Assembly: GCA_021014325.1 (NCBI GenBank)
Contig: CM037473.1
Location: 24,232,822-24,296,821, forward strand
DNA from: Plazaster borealis
Lineage: Eukaryota; Echinodermata; Asteroidea; Forcipulatida; Labidiasteridae
DNA: 64,000 nucleotides
Direction: 5' to 3'
Shown: positions 13,301-22,380 of the stretch, in pieces
Layout of the letters: each line of letters opens with the position of its first letter
Numbering within the stretch: position 1 is the first letter of the stretch
Translations under genes and position numbers: made by a program
The notes under the pieces: generated by a model
What the model was told of the DNA's origin: nothing
Databases searched by the model: none
The model's input: the letters and a program-made list of their open reading frames with translations, nothing else

Positions 13301-16300
13301 TTGAACAGACGTTGGGAAGGTCGGAGTCAGTTTTAAAACGTTGTACGAACGTTGGTAAACAGTATGAAATACAACAGTTAGAATTACAACGTTGGCATAA
13401 CTTAGTAACGATAGGGGCAACATAACGTCGGCTAATTTAGGTTGTGCTAACGTCGGGAAATGTTGCGCAGTGAAACGGGTCGTTTATCAACGTTGGCTCA
13501 ACGAAGTTTTAATACGGGCAACCTAACTTCGGCTTTCATATGTTGTGCCAACGTCGGGAAATGTTGTGCAGTATAACAGGTCAATTTCCAACGTTAGCTC
13601 AACGTTGTTAAAATACGGGCAAACTAACGTCTGCATCCTTAGGTTGTGCTAACGTCGGAAAATGTTGTGCAGTGAAACAGGTCGTTTATCAACGTTGGCT
13701 CAACGTAGTTATAATACGGGCAACCTAACGTCGGCTTTCATATGTTGTGGCCAACGTCGGAAAATGTTGTGCAGTATAACAGGTCAATTTCCAACGTTGG
13801 CTCAACGTTGTTAAAGTACGGGCAAACTAATGTCCGCATCCTTAGGTTGTGCTAACGTCGGGATATGTTGTACAGTCTAAGAGGTCACTTTACAACGTTA
13901 GTACATCGTAGTTAAAATACGGGCAACCTAACGTCTGCATCCTTAGGTTATGCCAACGTCGGGAATTGTTGTGCCGTATAACAGGTCAATTTCCAACGTT
14001 GGCATAACGTAGTTATAATGTGGGCAACCTGACATAGGCATCCTAAGGTTGTGCCAACGTCACGAAGTGTTGTACAGTCTAAGAGGTCACTTTACAACCC
14101 AGATAACATTCATACGTTGGGCCAACGTTGGCCTAACGTTGAAATAAATGCAAATTTGTGGGCGTGACTTAGAACTGTGTAATTTTTCTTTGACAATACT
14201 AAAACAAATTAGTTGTTGAGTTTATGAATTTCCAAGGCAAGTTGTTGTACTTTTGTGGATAATTCGTCTGTAAGAAAATATGAACATCAAAAATACAAAA
14301 AAACATTTGTCATTCCAATATGTGAATTTTAATTAAAAAAGGTGTAAACCATGACTAGAAAGTCTGTGGATCCTTGACAATATAAATACAAGACATGCAG
14401 TGCACAAGGGTGTATAGGATTGTATAGGTTGCAGTTAGAATGTATTTAGTTATTAGTATAGTCAATTACTTGTAACATAACTGATAATTATAAATTAATA
14501 TACACTAATTACTTGAATTAATTAAAAGAAAAGTAACCTCTAAATAATTGTTTTAGATAATTGTTTCGTACGTTGGCCAAACGTTGGGCCAATATTGGAA
14601 ATAAACGTCAATACGACGTCAGCTGCCGACGTTGTGCCAATTAAAAAATATTACGTTTTCCCAACGTTTAACTAAAACGTCTAACGAACGTAAGACGTGC
14701 AGATGTCGGCAAAAAAAGTGCCGACGTCATAACGGGGTTGGGCCGACGTCGGGCCAACGTCGGCCCAACGTCCTCGACGTTGGCCCGATGGAAAAAACAA
14801 TGTCACTACAACGTCACATGCCAACAGTTGCCCAACCAAAAATTTGTACGTTTGCCAACGTTGGGCCGACGTATACATGTTAGCTGGGTATCAACCACAG
14901 GACTTATTAAAATATCCAATATATTTTGATATTTCAAACTCACACTTCCAGGGGTTATGATCGAGCAAAGCATTCTGGGAAAGAAAAGAAAAATGGTGCG
15001 ACGAGATCGTACACCACTGGGAACAAGGTTGGGCTTCTTGTGTACTATGTTTGTTTTTTGTTTTTTTGTTTTTTTAAAGGCCACCAGTGCCCTTGATGCA
15101 GAAAGTGAGCATTTAGTACAAGAGGCTATAGATCGAGCTATGGTGGGCCGTACAGTCCTGATTATAGCGCATAGGCTCTCCACAGTCAGAGATGCTTCCC
15201 AGGTGAGTAGAGATACTTTCACAGAAATATTTGGCACTATCTAGATCAGCAGATTAGACTGAAAAGGCATTTCTGAAAACCACTGCGTTTAGTTTCCCTT
15301 TCATTTAGAGATTGTCCGTTTTGTTGGGATTGTGTAATAAAGCAATGGATGTTGTGCTATTTAGTACTGTTTTGATAAAAGAGATTGTGCAACATTTGTA
15401 ACAAGTTGTCAAGATGTAATTTACTTTAAAAAGAGAGAAAACTGTTCACAATTCTCTCCAATAAATTGTTTGTTGGTGGAAAGCAAGGTAATAATAATGA
15501 TATTAGGTTCTTATATAGCGCACAAATCCTAGGTGCTAGATCAAAGCGCTGTGAAGATGGAACATGAGTTAGAATCGATACAGTTCTGTTTTGAGCAATT
15601 TCTTAAATGTAGCAGCTGAGGTAGAAGAGCGGATGTAGGGAAGATCGTTCCAAAGGGTGGTGGCAATATAACCAAAGGCACATCGGCCAACAGATTTGGA
15701 GCAGGTAGGAGTATTCAAGGCGAGAGGATCATGAATTGATCTTAGTCTACTGTCACGGTGATAAAATGAGATGAGCCTAGAAAGGTAAGATGGAGCCTGG
15801 GAGTTGATGGATTTCCACATGATCAGGAGGATTTTGAATTTGATTCGTTGTTGAACGAGGAGCCAGTGCAGTTCATTGAGTACATGGGTTGTGTGGTCAT
15901 AGAAGGAGCCCTTTGTGATAATGCATGCAGTTAAGGAGCTCCAAAGTGCAGCAGTTTAAAGGAAAAACCTAGCAGAAAATCTTGCAGTACTGACCTTAAG
16001 AATAGAAAAAGTGAAAGATTGAAAAGATGCGTGAAAGCGTGTACCTCGAGTGAAGGTGCGAATAGAGGGCACAACAAGTCAGAGACCTTTTTAGTGCATA
16101 AACCATGATATCATTTTTTTCAACTTTTTTTTTTGCCCTTACTCAGATGTGTGATAAGATTGAACTATGATACAAATCTAAATTTTAGCCTAAGGTTCTC
16201 TGGCCAATAGCTGTCCCAAATTAATCAAAATATGGAACTCTACTTTGGTTTTACCAAACCCCACCCATGTTTCCTGTGGAATTTTTGTCAGCAGGACTCT

Positions 16301-19300
16301 TAAAGCCCTGGGTATACAGTGCTTATAATGATCCTGGTGTGCCTGGCCTCATACTAAGAATGGGTGATTAGTAGGTACAGCACCAATTCAATAATGTGAT
16401 AGATTTCAACTGAAATCCATCTGCTGGTTTTGTTAAAATGTATTTCTTTAAAACTGAGAACTCAATTTGGTGAAGTTTGTCATCAAATATTTTTCATGAA
16501 TTTGATTTTGTTTTATATTATTTTTTCTAGAGGCTTGAAATCAATGACAGTTTTCCAAAAACATTGTCGAGCAAGCCTGGAATTTAAAGGGCAAGGCAAT
16601 TTTCATTTTGCAAAGGGCACTTCCATTGGAAATTATTAATGTCTATGGGAAACTTTTGAAGGGGCACCAAGGCCAGGGGGCAACAGAGGCCATGGTCTAT
16701 GTGGCCTCCGTGTTTTCCAGGTCTGGTAGAACACTTCCTGTAAATTCAACCCACAAAAGTTGAAATCAAGGGTCCAAACTTTACTTCCTTTTGAGCGTAA
16801 CCTGAAACCCCAAAACAGCCGAAACAATCATCAGGTACATGTACATGTACATGTACATGCACAGATAGCTACTGCAACTGCATCAGGGTGTTAGGCAAAG
16901 TTTTTATGTAAACAGCTTATTCTAAACAACAAAGTACAAGTGTATGGGTTTTGAGGCATTGCATGGCAGGTATCAATGTATATTCGGTTTACCGTAACAC
17001 CATGTGTATATCTACTTTGCTGTGTAGATTTTGTTCTTTGATAACTTGTCTCGCTATTTATTCTACTGCTGCAGAGTACATGTAGATTTCGGAATTTGGG
17101 AGACTTTCGCCAAGGTAGTAGTTAAAAAGCAGGACAGTTCTTTTCAGGACTTAGTAGTCTCTCGAATTCCGAAATCTACTCCGCGGCAGTAGAATAGTCT
17201 CCCGAATTCTAAACTCTACTTCGCGGCAGTATAGCAAGACAAGTTCTCAAAGAACAAAATTTACACAGCAAATTAGATATACACATGGTGTTACCGCAAA
17301 CAAAGCGATTAGTTTCAACCTGATGCTCACTGACTATCAAAGTTCACACCAGTGCCAATCCTCCCGAGAAATGTTTCCATCTGAATTACTTTCAAATTCA
17401 AGAAAATAAGCATTGGAATGCCTGCAGAAATCACATTTGCTTATTCTGATTGCTGTTATTAAAATCAACCCAATATGAACTTACACAAAGTCCCTGACAA
17501 AATGTAAACCATGGTGTTTTTTTTCTCAAACGAGTCCACCAAAATTGATAACATTTGTACATGTTGGTTGTTTTAATACGTTTTGTGCTGTATTTTGTTA
17601 TTATTTATTTGACCAATGTAATCATCAAACAATATTGAAAAGGCAAATGACAAAATACATTCAAGGTTAGCAGCAAAAAGGGACAGCGACTATTCAACAA
17701 GGAAATGCTAGAAAAAAAGAAAAAAAGAACAACAACAGAATAACACTGGGTGCACAATTTGAAAGGGCTCTTACAAAATGAATTTACAAATGGGAGCAAA
17801 AACAACAATCATGATAAAAATAAGTGTTATGAGGGTCTGGAGCTGCAACCTGACGTATAATTCGTCAAGCAATGTAGCAAAGTTTCAATTATGAGTTACT
17901 TCTGGGGGAAATTTTATTTTTATGTTTTCAATCTTTCTGAGATGAAAACAAGGGATCCCAAAAGCGACCAACACTGTAACCCGTAGGCCTGAAGATACCT
18001 GTGTAGAGTAGATTATTAAGAAAAAGTCAGTTTTAGATGTGGGAGGTAAACCTCAAAGGGAAACCTACTTTAGGGGCAGAATAAGGGCAACCCTAACCCA
18101 ACAGTCCAAAAGTGTGCTCCGGTTCAAAGGGTTATTCTGTAACCCGTAGGCCTGAAGATACTTGTGTAGAGAAGATTATTAAGAAGTATTCAGGTTTAGA
18201 TGTGGGATGTAAACCTCAAAGGGGAACCTACTTTAGGGGCAGAATAAGGGCAACCCTAACCCAACAGTCCAAAAGTGTGCTCAGGTTCAAAGGGTGACTT
18301 GAACCGGGGTCCACAGAAGTGAAAAGGCCGGGAAGAAACCATGAAGCAAATCTGAATGGTCATTTTAGATACATGTAGATACCACTAAAATCTGGTCAAG
18401 TCTCGTTCATACCAGTTTGTCAGTTTGGGGTTAATCACTGGCCCATTGCTTTGTTGTTACCTTTACAGGCACATTTATTTTGTTACTGGGTCTGGTTTCC
18501 TCTTTCCTATTTCACTTTCTCTATCACAACCAGATCGGGTTTTCTGAGAAGTTATAATCCAAAACAGAATAAATTCAAACAAAGATTTACGACCGCACTT
18601 GATACAAATGTTAACATAAAATATATTCGTTTTTAATTTGTTTTTTTTTATCACATTTCTTTCTTGAAAAGGGTTATTATAAAGGTATCGTACACATTTG
18701 GTAATGACTCAAAACAAATATTAGCATAAAAACTCACTTGGTAACAAGCAACGGAGAGCTGTTGATGGTAGTTTTTGAGAAAGAGGTAATTACTCACTAA
18801 AAGAATAAAAACTTAAAGGCTTGAACATTTCAATAATATAGTAGGAGCCATTTTTATCCACTTATTGAACTTATATTAATTCACAAATGTTTAGTAATAT
18901 AAAAATAAAAAACCGCTGAAAGGCATCGTACACGTTTGGTATATTACTCAAACTATTTATTAGCATAAAAACTGACTTGGTAACGAGCAACAAAGAGCTG
19001 TTGATAGTATAAAACATTGTAGGAAACGACTCTGAAGTAACGTAGTTTTTGAGAAAGAGGTCATTTCTCACTAAAATAATAAAAACTTCTTGCAAGAAGT
19101 TTTTATTCCTATCTGAAAGCACACAAGTTTGTACAACAAGGGTGTTTTTTCTTTCATAATTTTCTTGCAACTTTGATGATCAATTGAGCCCAAATTTTCA
19201 CAGGCTTGTTATTTCATGCATATGTTGGGATACACCAAGTGAGAACACTGGTCTTTGACATTTTCCAAACGTGTTCAGTGCCTTTAAAATCACTAAAAGC

Positions 19301-22300
19301 AGCATTTTCCTGATATTCAATCTTTTGCAGTGAATTTACAGAAATTCATCGTTTTAACCCTTCAGAGGCCATTCCAGACACCATGACTAGAAATAGCCAA
19401 TGTTTGTGACTTTACAGGCACATTTGTGTTGTTACTGGGTCTGGCTTCCTTTTTTCCTTGTCACTTTCTCTTTCACAACCAGATCTGGTTTTATGAGAGG
19501 TTGTAATCCAAAACAGAATAAATACTTGTATACAAATAGTTCAACTTGCAGAAAATCCCGGTAATACAGGGGTGTGATATTTCAGGAGTTTCGCCAAATT
19601 CTCTTTTGAGCATTAACATTTTCTTGAAAGAAGTAAAGCAGTCACCAAAGGGGGAGAAGAATAGTCCACATTGTGTTCAAACAATATGTTGTATTTCTGG
19701 TAATGCACAGAGTCTGTAAACTTGTAAGCATCCTGGAGGTTCAGGGTCTAGAATAAGAGGGGAACCCAGGGCCAACAGCCCCTTTTTCAGGAATTTTCAC
19801 AGATATAAACTCTCATCCCTGGTTATAGAACAACCCCAAAGTTTTGTTTTTAATGTGCCCCTGGATTGGTTGGTTTGTACAAAGAGTGGCCTCTAACTGT
19901 CATAAGAGTTGACCTTCCTCTGTTCAACCCAAAAGGTCAAATTAAAAACCATGTCCTCAACAGGTCTTCTCTAATTTCTAGGATCTTCTCTATGTATGAT
20001 TTTTTTTATCTCCTTGCGCATTCAGATTTTCAAAAAAGAGATGAAATTGCCATCACAGCAATGAGAGACTCTGGCCTTGTTTTGACCAAGGTGTCAGTTT
20101 GTTTATTTGAAATGATGAAACCTCTAAAAAGTAACAAGACCAAGAACAAAACTTGCATTTCACAATTATTTTACACAACCGCACTTGATACAAATGTTAA
20201 CATAAAATACATCAGTTTTTAACCTTTTCAAAACATTTTATCACACATTTTTTTCTTGAAAATGGTAATTAAAACCACTAAAAGCAGCATTTTCCTGATG
20301 TTCAATCTAGTAAAGTCTGTCCCGAGCCAATATGGCTCACCAGGCCGGTGTTTATACGACTGAGAATATTTTTATTCCCCCTGGACAGGATGCCAGTCCA
20401 TCGCAGGTTACTCCCCAGCTCATGCCGGTACCCATTTGTACTCCTGGGTGGAAAGAAGCAATTTGATAAAGTGCCCTGCTCAAGGACACATGTGTCATGA
20501 CCGGGACTCAAACCCACACTCTGCTGATCAGAAACACCAGAGCTTGAGTCCTGTGCTTTTAATTGCTCGGCAACGACACGCAAAGTTCAATCTATTGCTG
20601 TGAATTTACAGAATTTCATTATCTTTAACCATTTAGAGATCCTTAATTTATAATCAACACCGTGACTACAAATGGCCAATATTTTTTACTTTTTTACTAA
20701 ATGTTGTGTGTGGTTTTGGGGTGTTTTTTTCAATAACATTTTCTGAGGAAAATTATACGAAACAGAAATTTTGTTTTGTTTCCAGAAATGTACAGATAAA
20801 AGTTAATAACATGGGATTAGATTTGTCAATGCTGGAAATGATATCTACTTTAACCGAGCTTCTAGATGATGCCTCCATACTTATTTAATTTTCTGCCTTG
20901 TAAAAAAGGCTTTTTTGGTTACTTCTTTGAGTTAATGTTTTTGCTGTATGTGCTGTTTGTAAATTTTGATGAAGTATAGAAATTAATGTGAGTTTGAATT
21001 TAATTGAATTGAAGTAGGTGAAATATTGCAGCTATGTTTTGGGGTGAACAATTATCCAAACTATGTTTTTCGAAGGGAATCCTTTCTCAAAGTAGTTTAT
21101 ACTATCAACAGATGCAGTGCCTCTCACCGAGTAAGTTTTTATGGTCATTATTTTTTTACTTACCAATCTATGACCCTACATTTCAGTGTCCTGCTCAAAG
21201 GCCACATGTGTTATGACCGGTACTTAAAGGCACTGAACACGTTTGGAAATTGTCAAAGACCAGTGTTCTCACTTGGTGTATCCCAACATATGCATAAAAT
21301 AACAAGCCTGTGAAAATTTGGGCTCAATTGGTCATCGAAGTTGCAAGAAAATGATGAAAGAAAAAACACCCTTGTTGTACAAATTTGTGTGCTTTCAGAT
21401 AGGAATAAAAACTTCTTGCAAGAAGTTTTTATTATTTTAGTGAGAAATGACCTCTTTCTCAAAAACTATGTTACTTCAGAGGGAGTTGTTTCCTACAATG
21501 TTTTATGCTATCAACAGGTCTCCGTTGCTTGGTACCAAGTAAGTTTTTATGCTAATATTTGTTTTGAGTCATTACCAAACGTGTACGACATCTTTAAACC
21601 CACACTCTAACAACATCAGCACTTTCATGCACTATACTCTGAACTGCCCAGTCCTGACACTTGCAATAAAACAAGGTGCCCAAATCATAAGAAAGTACCA
21701 AAGATGAAAACAAGGTGCCTGAATTATTAAAAGGGGCCCAAATTGAAAATAAACTGTGCCAAAATTATATTTTAAGAAAGTCCAAATTACGAACAAGGTG
21801 CCTAAATTCAATACAACGTTCCCAAATTAAAAAAAGTGCCCAAATTGAAAAAGTGCCTACATTTTATAAAGTGCCCAAATTAGAAACAAGGTGCGCAAAA
21901 GATGCCCAAAAGACTTTCAGGCAGCCCATCTGACTATTTCTACCACTGAGATGGCTCCAGTCTGTTTCAAAAAGTGCCCAAATTGAAAACGGGGTGCCCA
22001 AATTGAAAAAGTGCCTACATTTGAACAAGTGCCCAAATTATGAACAAGATGCCCAAAAGACTTTCAGGCACCTGACCCAAAAGACTTTCAGGCACCTGAC
22101 TATTTCTACAACTGAGATGGCTCCAGTCTGATTGTGATATCAAAGCATAATGGTTTCTCATTTGGATTCTTTTTAGGTACTTGTCATAAGCCATGGAAAA
22201 ATAGCCGAGAAGGGTACCCACCATCAGCTGGTAGAGAAGGGCGGTATCTACAAGAAGCTTGTATTACGGCAGTTGAGTGCTGCAGCTGGTGGTACACCTT

Positions 22301-22380
22301 CCGTTAACATCAACAAAGACGACATACTGCTTGATGAGGAAATTGGGGATGAATACATGTTATCCAATGGACTGGATTAA
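1515..22380 (+). CDS. ABC transporter subfamily B half-transporter, ABCB10/ABCB8-like (3' nine exons, 5' incomplete)
   Basis: Exons join at 1515-1650, 2713-2936, 4302-4398, 5260-5489, 6825-6951, 8745-8878, 12500-12670, 15080-15202 and 22177-22380. All introns are GT-AG, and the frame stays open for 481 residues to a TAA. Residues 1 to about 190 are the second half of the transmembrane domain, including the coupling-helix region with [13 protein letters not shown], usual in ABCB exporters. The nucleotide-binding domain follows: Walker A GPSGGGKS (245-252), Q-loop Q293, signature LSGGQ (348-352), Walker B ILLLDE (368-373), D-loop SALD (376-379) and H-loop H404. All catalytic residues are intact, so this is an active-type ATPase exporter. 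The wording [17 protein letters not shown] and [13 protein letters not shown] resembles ABCB8 and ABCB10, mitochondrial inner-membrane half-transporters. Mitochondrial location is inferred; the targeting peptide and first helices are upstream of the window. The substrate is not deducible. Related ABCB half-transporters remain possible. Confidence 0.93.
1961..2001. repeat. (AAT)n microsatellite
   Basis: About 13 uninterrupted ATA/AAT triplets follow a CCGAATAAATAAT lead, similar to the triplet tails that end LINE copies elsewhere in the window. Confidence 0.9.
2093..2482 (-). repeat. MITE-like element, right member of the inverted pair
   Basis: This is the reverse complement of the 806-1293 element: CCAGGGCTTGAATTTTGG at the left end and AAAAATTTGAGCCCTGC at the right, with the internal blocks CTGGACC, ACAAGACCAGAATC and TTTACTGGCCCGACA in matching order. 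It has one copy of the block that is doubled in the left member. Confidence 0.7.
2713..2936 (+). CDS. ABCB-like exon 2 (coupling helix and next TM helix)
   Basis: The acceptor is TTTCCTCAG and the donor is CACAG|GTTAGT. It encodes residues 46-120 and contains the conserved [16 protein letters not shown] segment that contacts the ATPase domain in ABCB exporters. The exon end and its donor are the apparent seed of the degenerate tandem array in the following intron. Confidence 0.93.
2921..4270 (+). repeat. Degenerate tandem array filling ABCB intron 2
   Basis: Roughly 20 diverged units of about 55-90 bp carry the core ATTGGTATTTTATCA, then CAGGTTAGAACCAAGTTCCTA, then GTGTATTTAGAATC. The first unit is the end of exon 2 plus its donor site and following intron bases (GGTATTGTGTCACAG|GTTAGTAGCAAAGTCC). 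The array fills almost the whole intron (2937-4301). Confidence 0.8.
4302..4398 (+). CDS. ABCB-like exon 3 (TM5 region)
   Basis: The acceptor is AAACTACAG and the donor is TAACAG|GTGAGA. It encodes residues 121-152 plus one base. [14 protein letters not shown] is the usual start of the fifth helix in ABCB exporters, followed by a glycine-rich loop. Confidence 0.93.
4631..5208. mobile_element. Possible MITE in ABCB intron 3
   Basis: Inverted ends are weak: AAAGACCGATTCATA at the left and TATGAACTGGCCTT at the right, around GC-richer DNA with many TGCG/CGCA words. This could be one decayed element. No gene is visible. Confidence 0.35.
5260..5489 (+). CDS. ABCB-like exon 4 (TM6 and start of ATPase domain)
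   Basis: The acceptor is CCCTTCCAG and the donor is CTGAAG|GTAAAA. It encodes residues 153-229: the sixth helix, the linker [15 protein letters not shown], and the first strand of the nucleotide-binding domain with the A-loop region [13 protein letters not shown], whose aromatic residue stacks on adenine. Confidence 0.94.
6290..6472. mobile_element. Short MITE in ABCB intron 4
   Basis: Termini AGCGCGGTTCATACTTCCTGC and GCAGGAAGTGTGAACCGGGCT are inverted repeats of about 20 bp around a 180-bp non-coding element. The rest of intron 4 (5490-6824) shows no other structure I can support. Confidence 0.65.
6825..6951 (+). CDS. ABCB-like exon 5 (Walker A)
   Basis: The acceptor is TTCTTCTAAG and the donor is CTTG|GTAAGT. 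It encodes residues 230-271 plus one base and holds the Walker A loop GPSGGGKS that binds ATP phosphates. The GGGK form is the one seen in ABCB8-type proteins. Confidence 0.95.
7185..7772. mobile_element. PIF/Harbinger-like MITE with TAA target duplication
   Basis: Perfect terminal inverted repeats of more than 30 bp, beginning GGCCAAGTAAAATAAATAAC, bound a 588-bp element. It is flanked by TAA at 7182-7184 and 7773-7775, the TWA duplication typical of PIF/Harbinger. A long poly(A) run (about 7269-7300) lies inside. No transposase is present, so it is non-autonomous. Confidence 0.8.
8217..8404. mobile_element. Small inverted-repeat element enclosing a tRNA-like sequence
   Basis: Inverted arms of 23 bp with one mismatch (8217-8239 and 8381-8403, core AAGTAATAAACCACAAAG) enclose a tRNA-like sequence and a T-rich tail. 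Confidence 0.7.
8262..8333 (+). repeat. tRNA-like sequence (SINE head or tRNA pseudogene)
   Basis: The 72-nt sequence has an A-box TAGCTCAGTTAGTAGAGC and B-box GGTTCAAATCC. The acceptor stem pairs 6 of 7 (GACTAGA with TCTTGTC), but the anticodon stem has mismatches and the loop starts ACGTT instead of YTGTT. If folded as a tRNA, the anticodon would be GTT (Asn). The tail CAATTTTTTTTGTTCGA is shared with the copy at 8569. I judge it SINE-derived rather than a working tRNA gene. Confidence 0.6.
8569..8640 (+). repeat. Second tRNA-like sequence (SINE head)
   Basis: The D-arm is ACTCAGTTGGTAGAGT, the acceptor stem GGCTAGA pairs with TCTAGTC, and the B-box is degraded (AGTTGAAGTCC). The tail CAATTTTTCTTTGTTCAACC matches the copy at 8262. 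Not a functional tRNA by B-box and T-stem. Confidence 0.6.
8745..8878 (+). CDS. ABCB-like exon 6 (Q-loop)
   Basis: The acceptor is TTTCCTCTAG and the donor is GAAGAG|GTATGT. It encodes residues 272-316. [19 protein letters not shown] includes the Q-loop glutamine (Q293) that couples ATP binding to the transmembrane domain. Confidence 0.95.
9025..9070 (-). repeat. tRNA-like 3' half (SINE fragment)
   Basis: On the - strand it reads GCGGAGGTTGTGGGTTCAAA followed by TCCCACTCAAGT, a T-arm with a good B-box. There is no recognisable D-arm upstream. Confidence 0.45.
9411..9610. mobile_element. 200-bp MITE with CCAGGGCCC termini
   Basis: The ends are near-perfect inverted repeats of about 22 bp: CCAGGGCCCAATTTCATAAA and its complement ending GGGCCCTGG. 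Related pieces with TTATGAAATTGG.CC occur at about 7780-8025, 26640-26720 and 57160-57330. Non-coding. Confidence 0.85.
9611..12240 (+). other. Intron 6 remainder without identifiable genes
   Basis: This stretch of ABCB intron 6 has short open frames only, none with recognisable protein features. Short GCGCCCTC words recur near 9210 and 10230. Nothing firm can be assigned. Confidence 0.5.
12290..12425 (+). mobile_element. tRNA-derived SINE
   Basis: A tRNA-like head (about 12293-12361) has D-arm AGTCTAGTGGTAAGAC and T-arm GTGGGTTCGAATCCCAT with good boxes. A body beginning GATTTGCGTGTGGATATTTT and ending near GTATACAGTGCTTA follows. The anticodon region is irregular, as expected for a SINE. 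Confidence 0.6.
12500..12670 (+). CDS. ABCB-like exon 7 (signature motif and Walker B)
   Basis: The acceptor is CTTGAATAG and the donor is GATGAG|GTAAGT. This phase-0 exon encodes residues 317-373, including the ABC signature LSGGQKQR and Walker B ILLLDE with the catalytic glutamate as its last codon. Confidence 0.95.
12731..13015. mobile_element. MITE family C-related copy, right end unclear
   Basis: It begins TTAAAGGAACAACATTGG and continues with family C blocks (CACATAACTTACATGGTATA; TTTTTCACTGTTTTC). The matching CCTTTAA end is not seen, so the right part is truncated. Confidence 0.55.
13233..14888. mobile_element. 1.66-kb fold-back element with AACGTTGG repeats
   Basis: Outer ends are CCCAGCTAACATG and CATGTTAGCTGGG, flanked on both sides by TA. 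Between about 13500 and 14100, units of about 110-120 bp contain CCAACGTCGGGAAATGTTGT, CAACGTTGGCTCAACG and GGGCAACCTAACGTC. AACGTTGG-type words also crowd both ends. A second internal end-like sequence, ACCCAGATAACATTCATACG, lies at 14098. Middle DNA (14150-14560) is AT-rich and non-coding. No transposase is seen. Confidence 0.75.
15080..15202 (+). CDS. ABCB-like exon 8 (D-loop and H-loop)
   Basis: The acceptor is a long T-rich tract ending TTTAAAG; the donor is TCCCAG|GTGAGT. This phase-0 exon encodes residues 374-414: D-loop SALD and switch histidine in IIAHRLSTV. Confidence 0.95.
15485..15910 (-). pseudogene. LINE reverse-transcriptase C-terminal relic (CR1/L2-like)
   Basis: The - strand reads [19 protein letters not shown], then [20 protein letters not shown], then a block ending [20 protein letters not shown] and LLKTELYRF before a stop. 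This is the standard end of ORF2 in CR1/L2/Rex-type LINEs. The 3' end, to the left, has the GCGCTATATAAGAACCTA-type tail and AAT repeats. It is 5'-truncated and inserted in the intron opposite to the ABCB gene. Confidence 0.75.
16130..16985 (+). other. ABCB intron 8 segment with no assignable gene
   Basis: Only short open frames occur. A TACATG hexamer run lies at about 16835-16860. Confidence 0.5.
16990..17297. mobile_element. MITE with long inverted arms
   Basis: The left arm from GGTTTACCGTAACACCATGT and right arm ending CACATGGTGTTACCGC are complementary over roughly 100 bp, including TTTGTTCTTTGA and its complement TCAAAGAACAAA. A short centre separates them. Confidence 0.7.
17974..18299 (+). 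repeat. Two-copy tandem repeat, period about 163 bp
   Basis: CTGTAACCCGTAGGCCTGAA starts each copy (17974 and 18137), and both run through CAACCCTAACCCAACAGTCC to a GGTTCAAAGGG end. The copies are highly similar, implying a recent duplication. Confidence 0.9.
18681..18815 (-). mobile_element. MITE family A, half copy
   Basis: It starts AAAGGTATCGTACACATTTG and continues with family A blocks up to TAATAAAAACTT-like sequence, then stops before the central hairpin. Confidence 0.6.
18919..19287 (-). mobile_element. MITE family A copy
   Basis: Ends AAAGGCATCGTACACGTTTG and CGTGTTCAGTGCCTTTAA are inverted. The centre has the perfect palindrome AACTTCTTGCAAGAAGTT flanked by AAAAA/TTTTT. Confidence 0.8.
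20310..20584 (-). mobile_element. tRNA-Leu-like SINE with 10-bp target duplication
   Basis: It is flanked by GTTCAATCTA at 20300-20309 and 20585-20594. On the - strand a tRNA-like head (GTCGTTGCCGAGC... GGACTCAAGCTC... GGGTTTGAGTCCC) is followed by CATGACACATGTGTCCTTGA, then a 3' part with GCGATGGACTGGCATCCTGT, which resembles LINE-type tails. The head resembles tRNA-Leu (loop with CAA). A related copy is at 23820-24042. Confidence 0.75.
21224..21598 (+). mobile_element. MITE family A copy
   Basis: TTAAAGGCACTGAACACGTT at the left and CGTGTACGACATCTTTAA at the right form the TIRs. The central hairpin AACTTCTTGCAAGAAGTT is intact. Orientation is opposite to the copy at 18919. Confidence 0.85.
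21660..22130 (+). repeat. Degenerate short-unit repeat before the last ABCB exon
   Basis: Words such as GTGCCCAAATTGAAAAC and AAGGTGCC recur every 20-30 bp. A longer block, GACTTTCAGGCA..TGACTATTTCTAC..CTGAGATGGCTCCAGTCTG, appears at about 21910 and 22065. It ends about 45 bp before the exon 9 acceptor. Confidence 0.75.
22177..22380 (+). CDS. ABCB-like terminal exon 9 with stop codon
   Basis: The acceptor is TCTTTTTAG. It encodes residues 415-481, starting [20 protein letters not shown], the normal end of an ABCB ATPase domain. About 35 extra acidic and serine-rich residues follow to TAA at 22378-22380; this tail is not conserved in the family as far as I can tell. A polyadenylation site is not evident: only weak variants of AATAAA occur in the next 800 bp. 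Confidence 0.93.
   Translation, partial: VLVISHGKIAEKGTHHQLVEKGGIYKKLVLRQLSAAAGGTPSVNINKDDILLDEEIGDEYMLSNGLD

Larger units (their letters stand above)
18425..20700 (+). repeat. Locally duplicated segments in ABCB intron 8
   Basis: Three blocks recur in shuffled form: ACAGGCACATTT...CAAAACAGAATAAA at about 18470-18565 and 19417-19532; GCACTTGATACAAATGTTAA at about 18597 and 20173; and CTAAAAGCAGCATTTTCCTG with its following 130 bp at 19292 and 20278, the latter split by a SINE. This suggests successive local duplications interrupted by MITE insertions. Confidence 0.6.
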
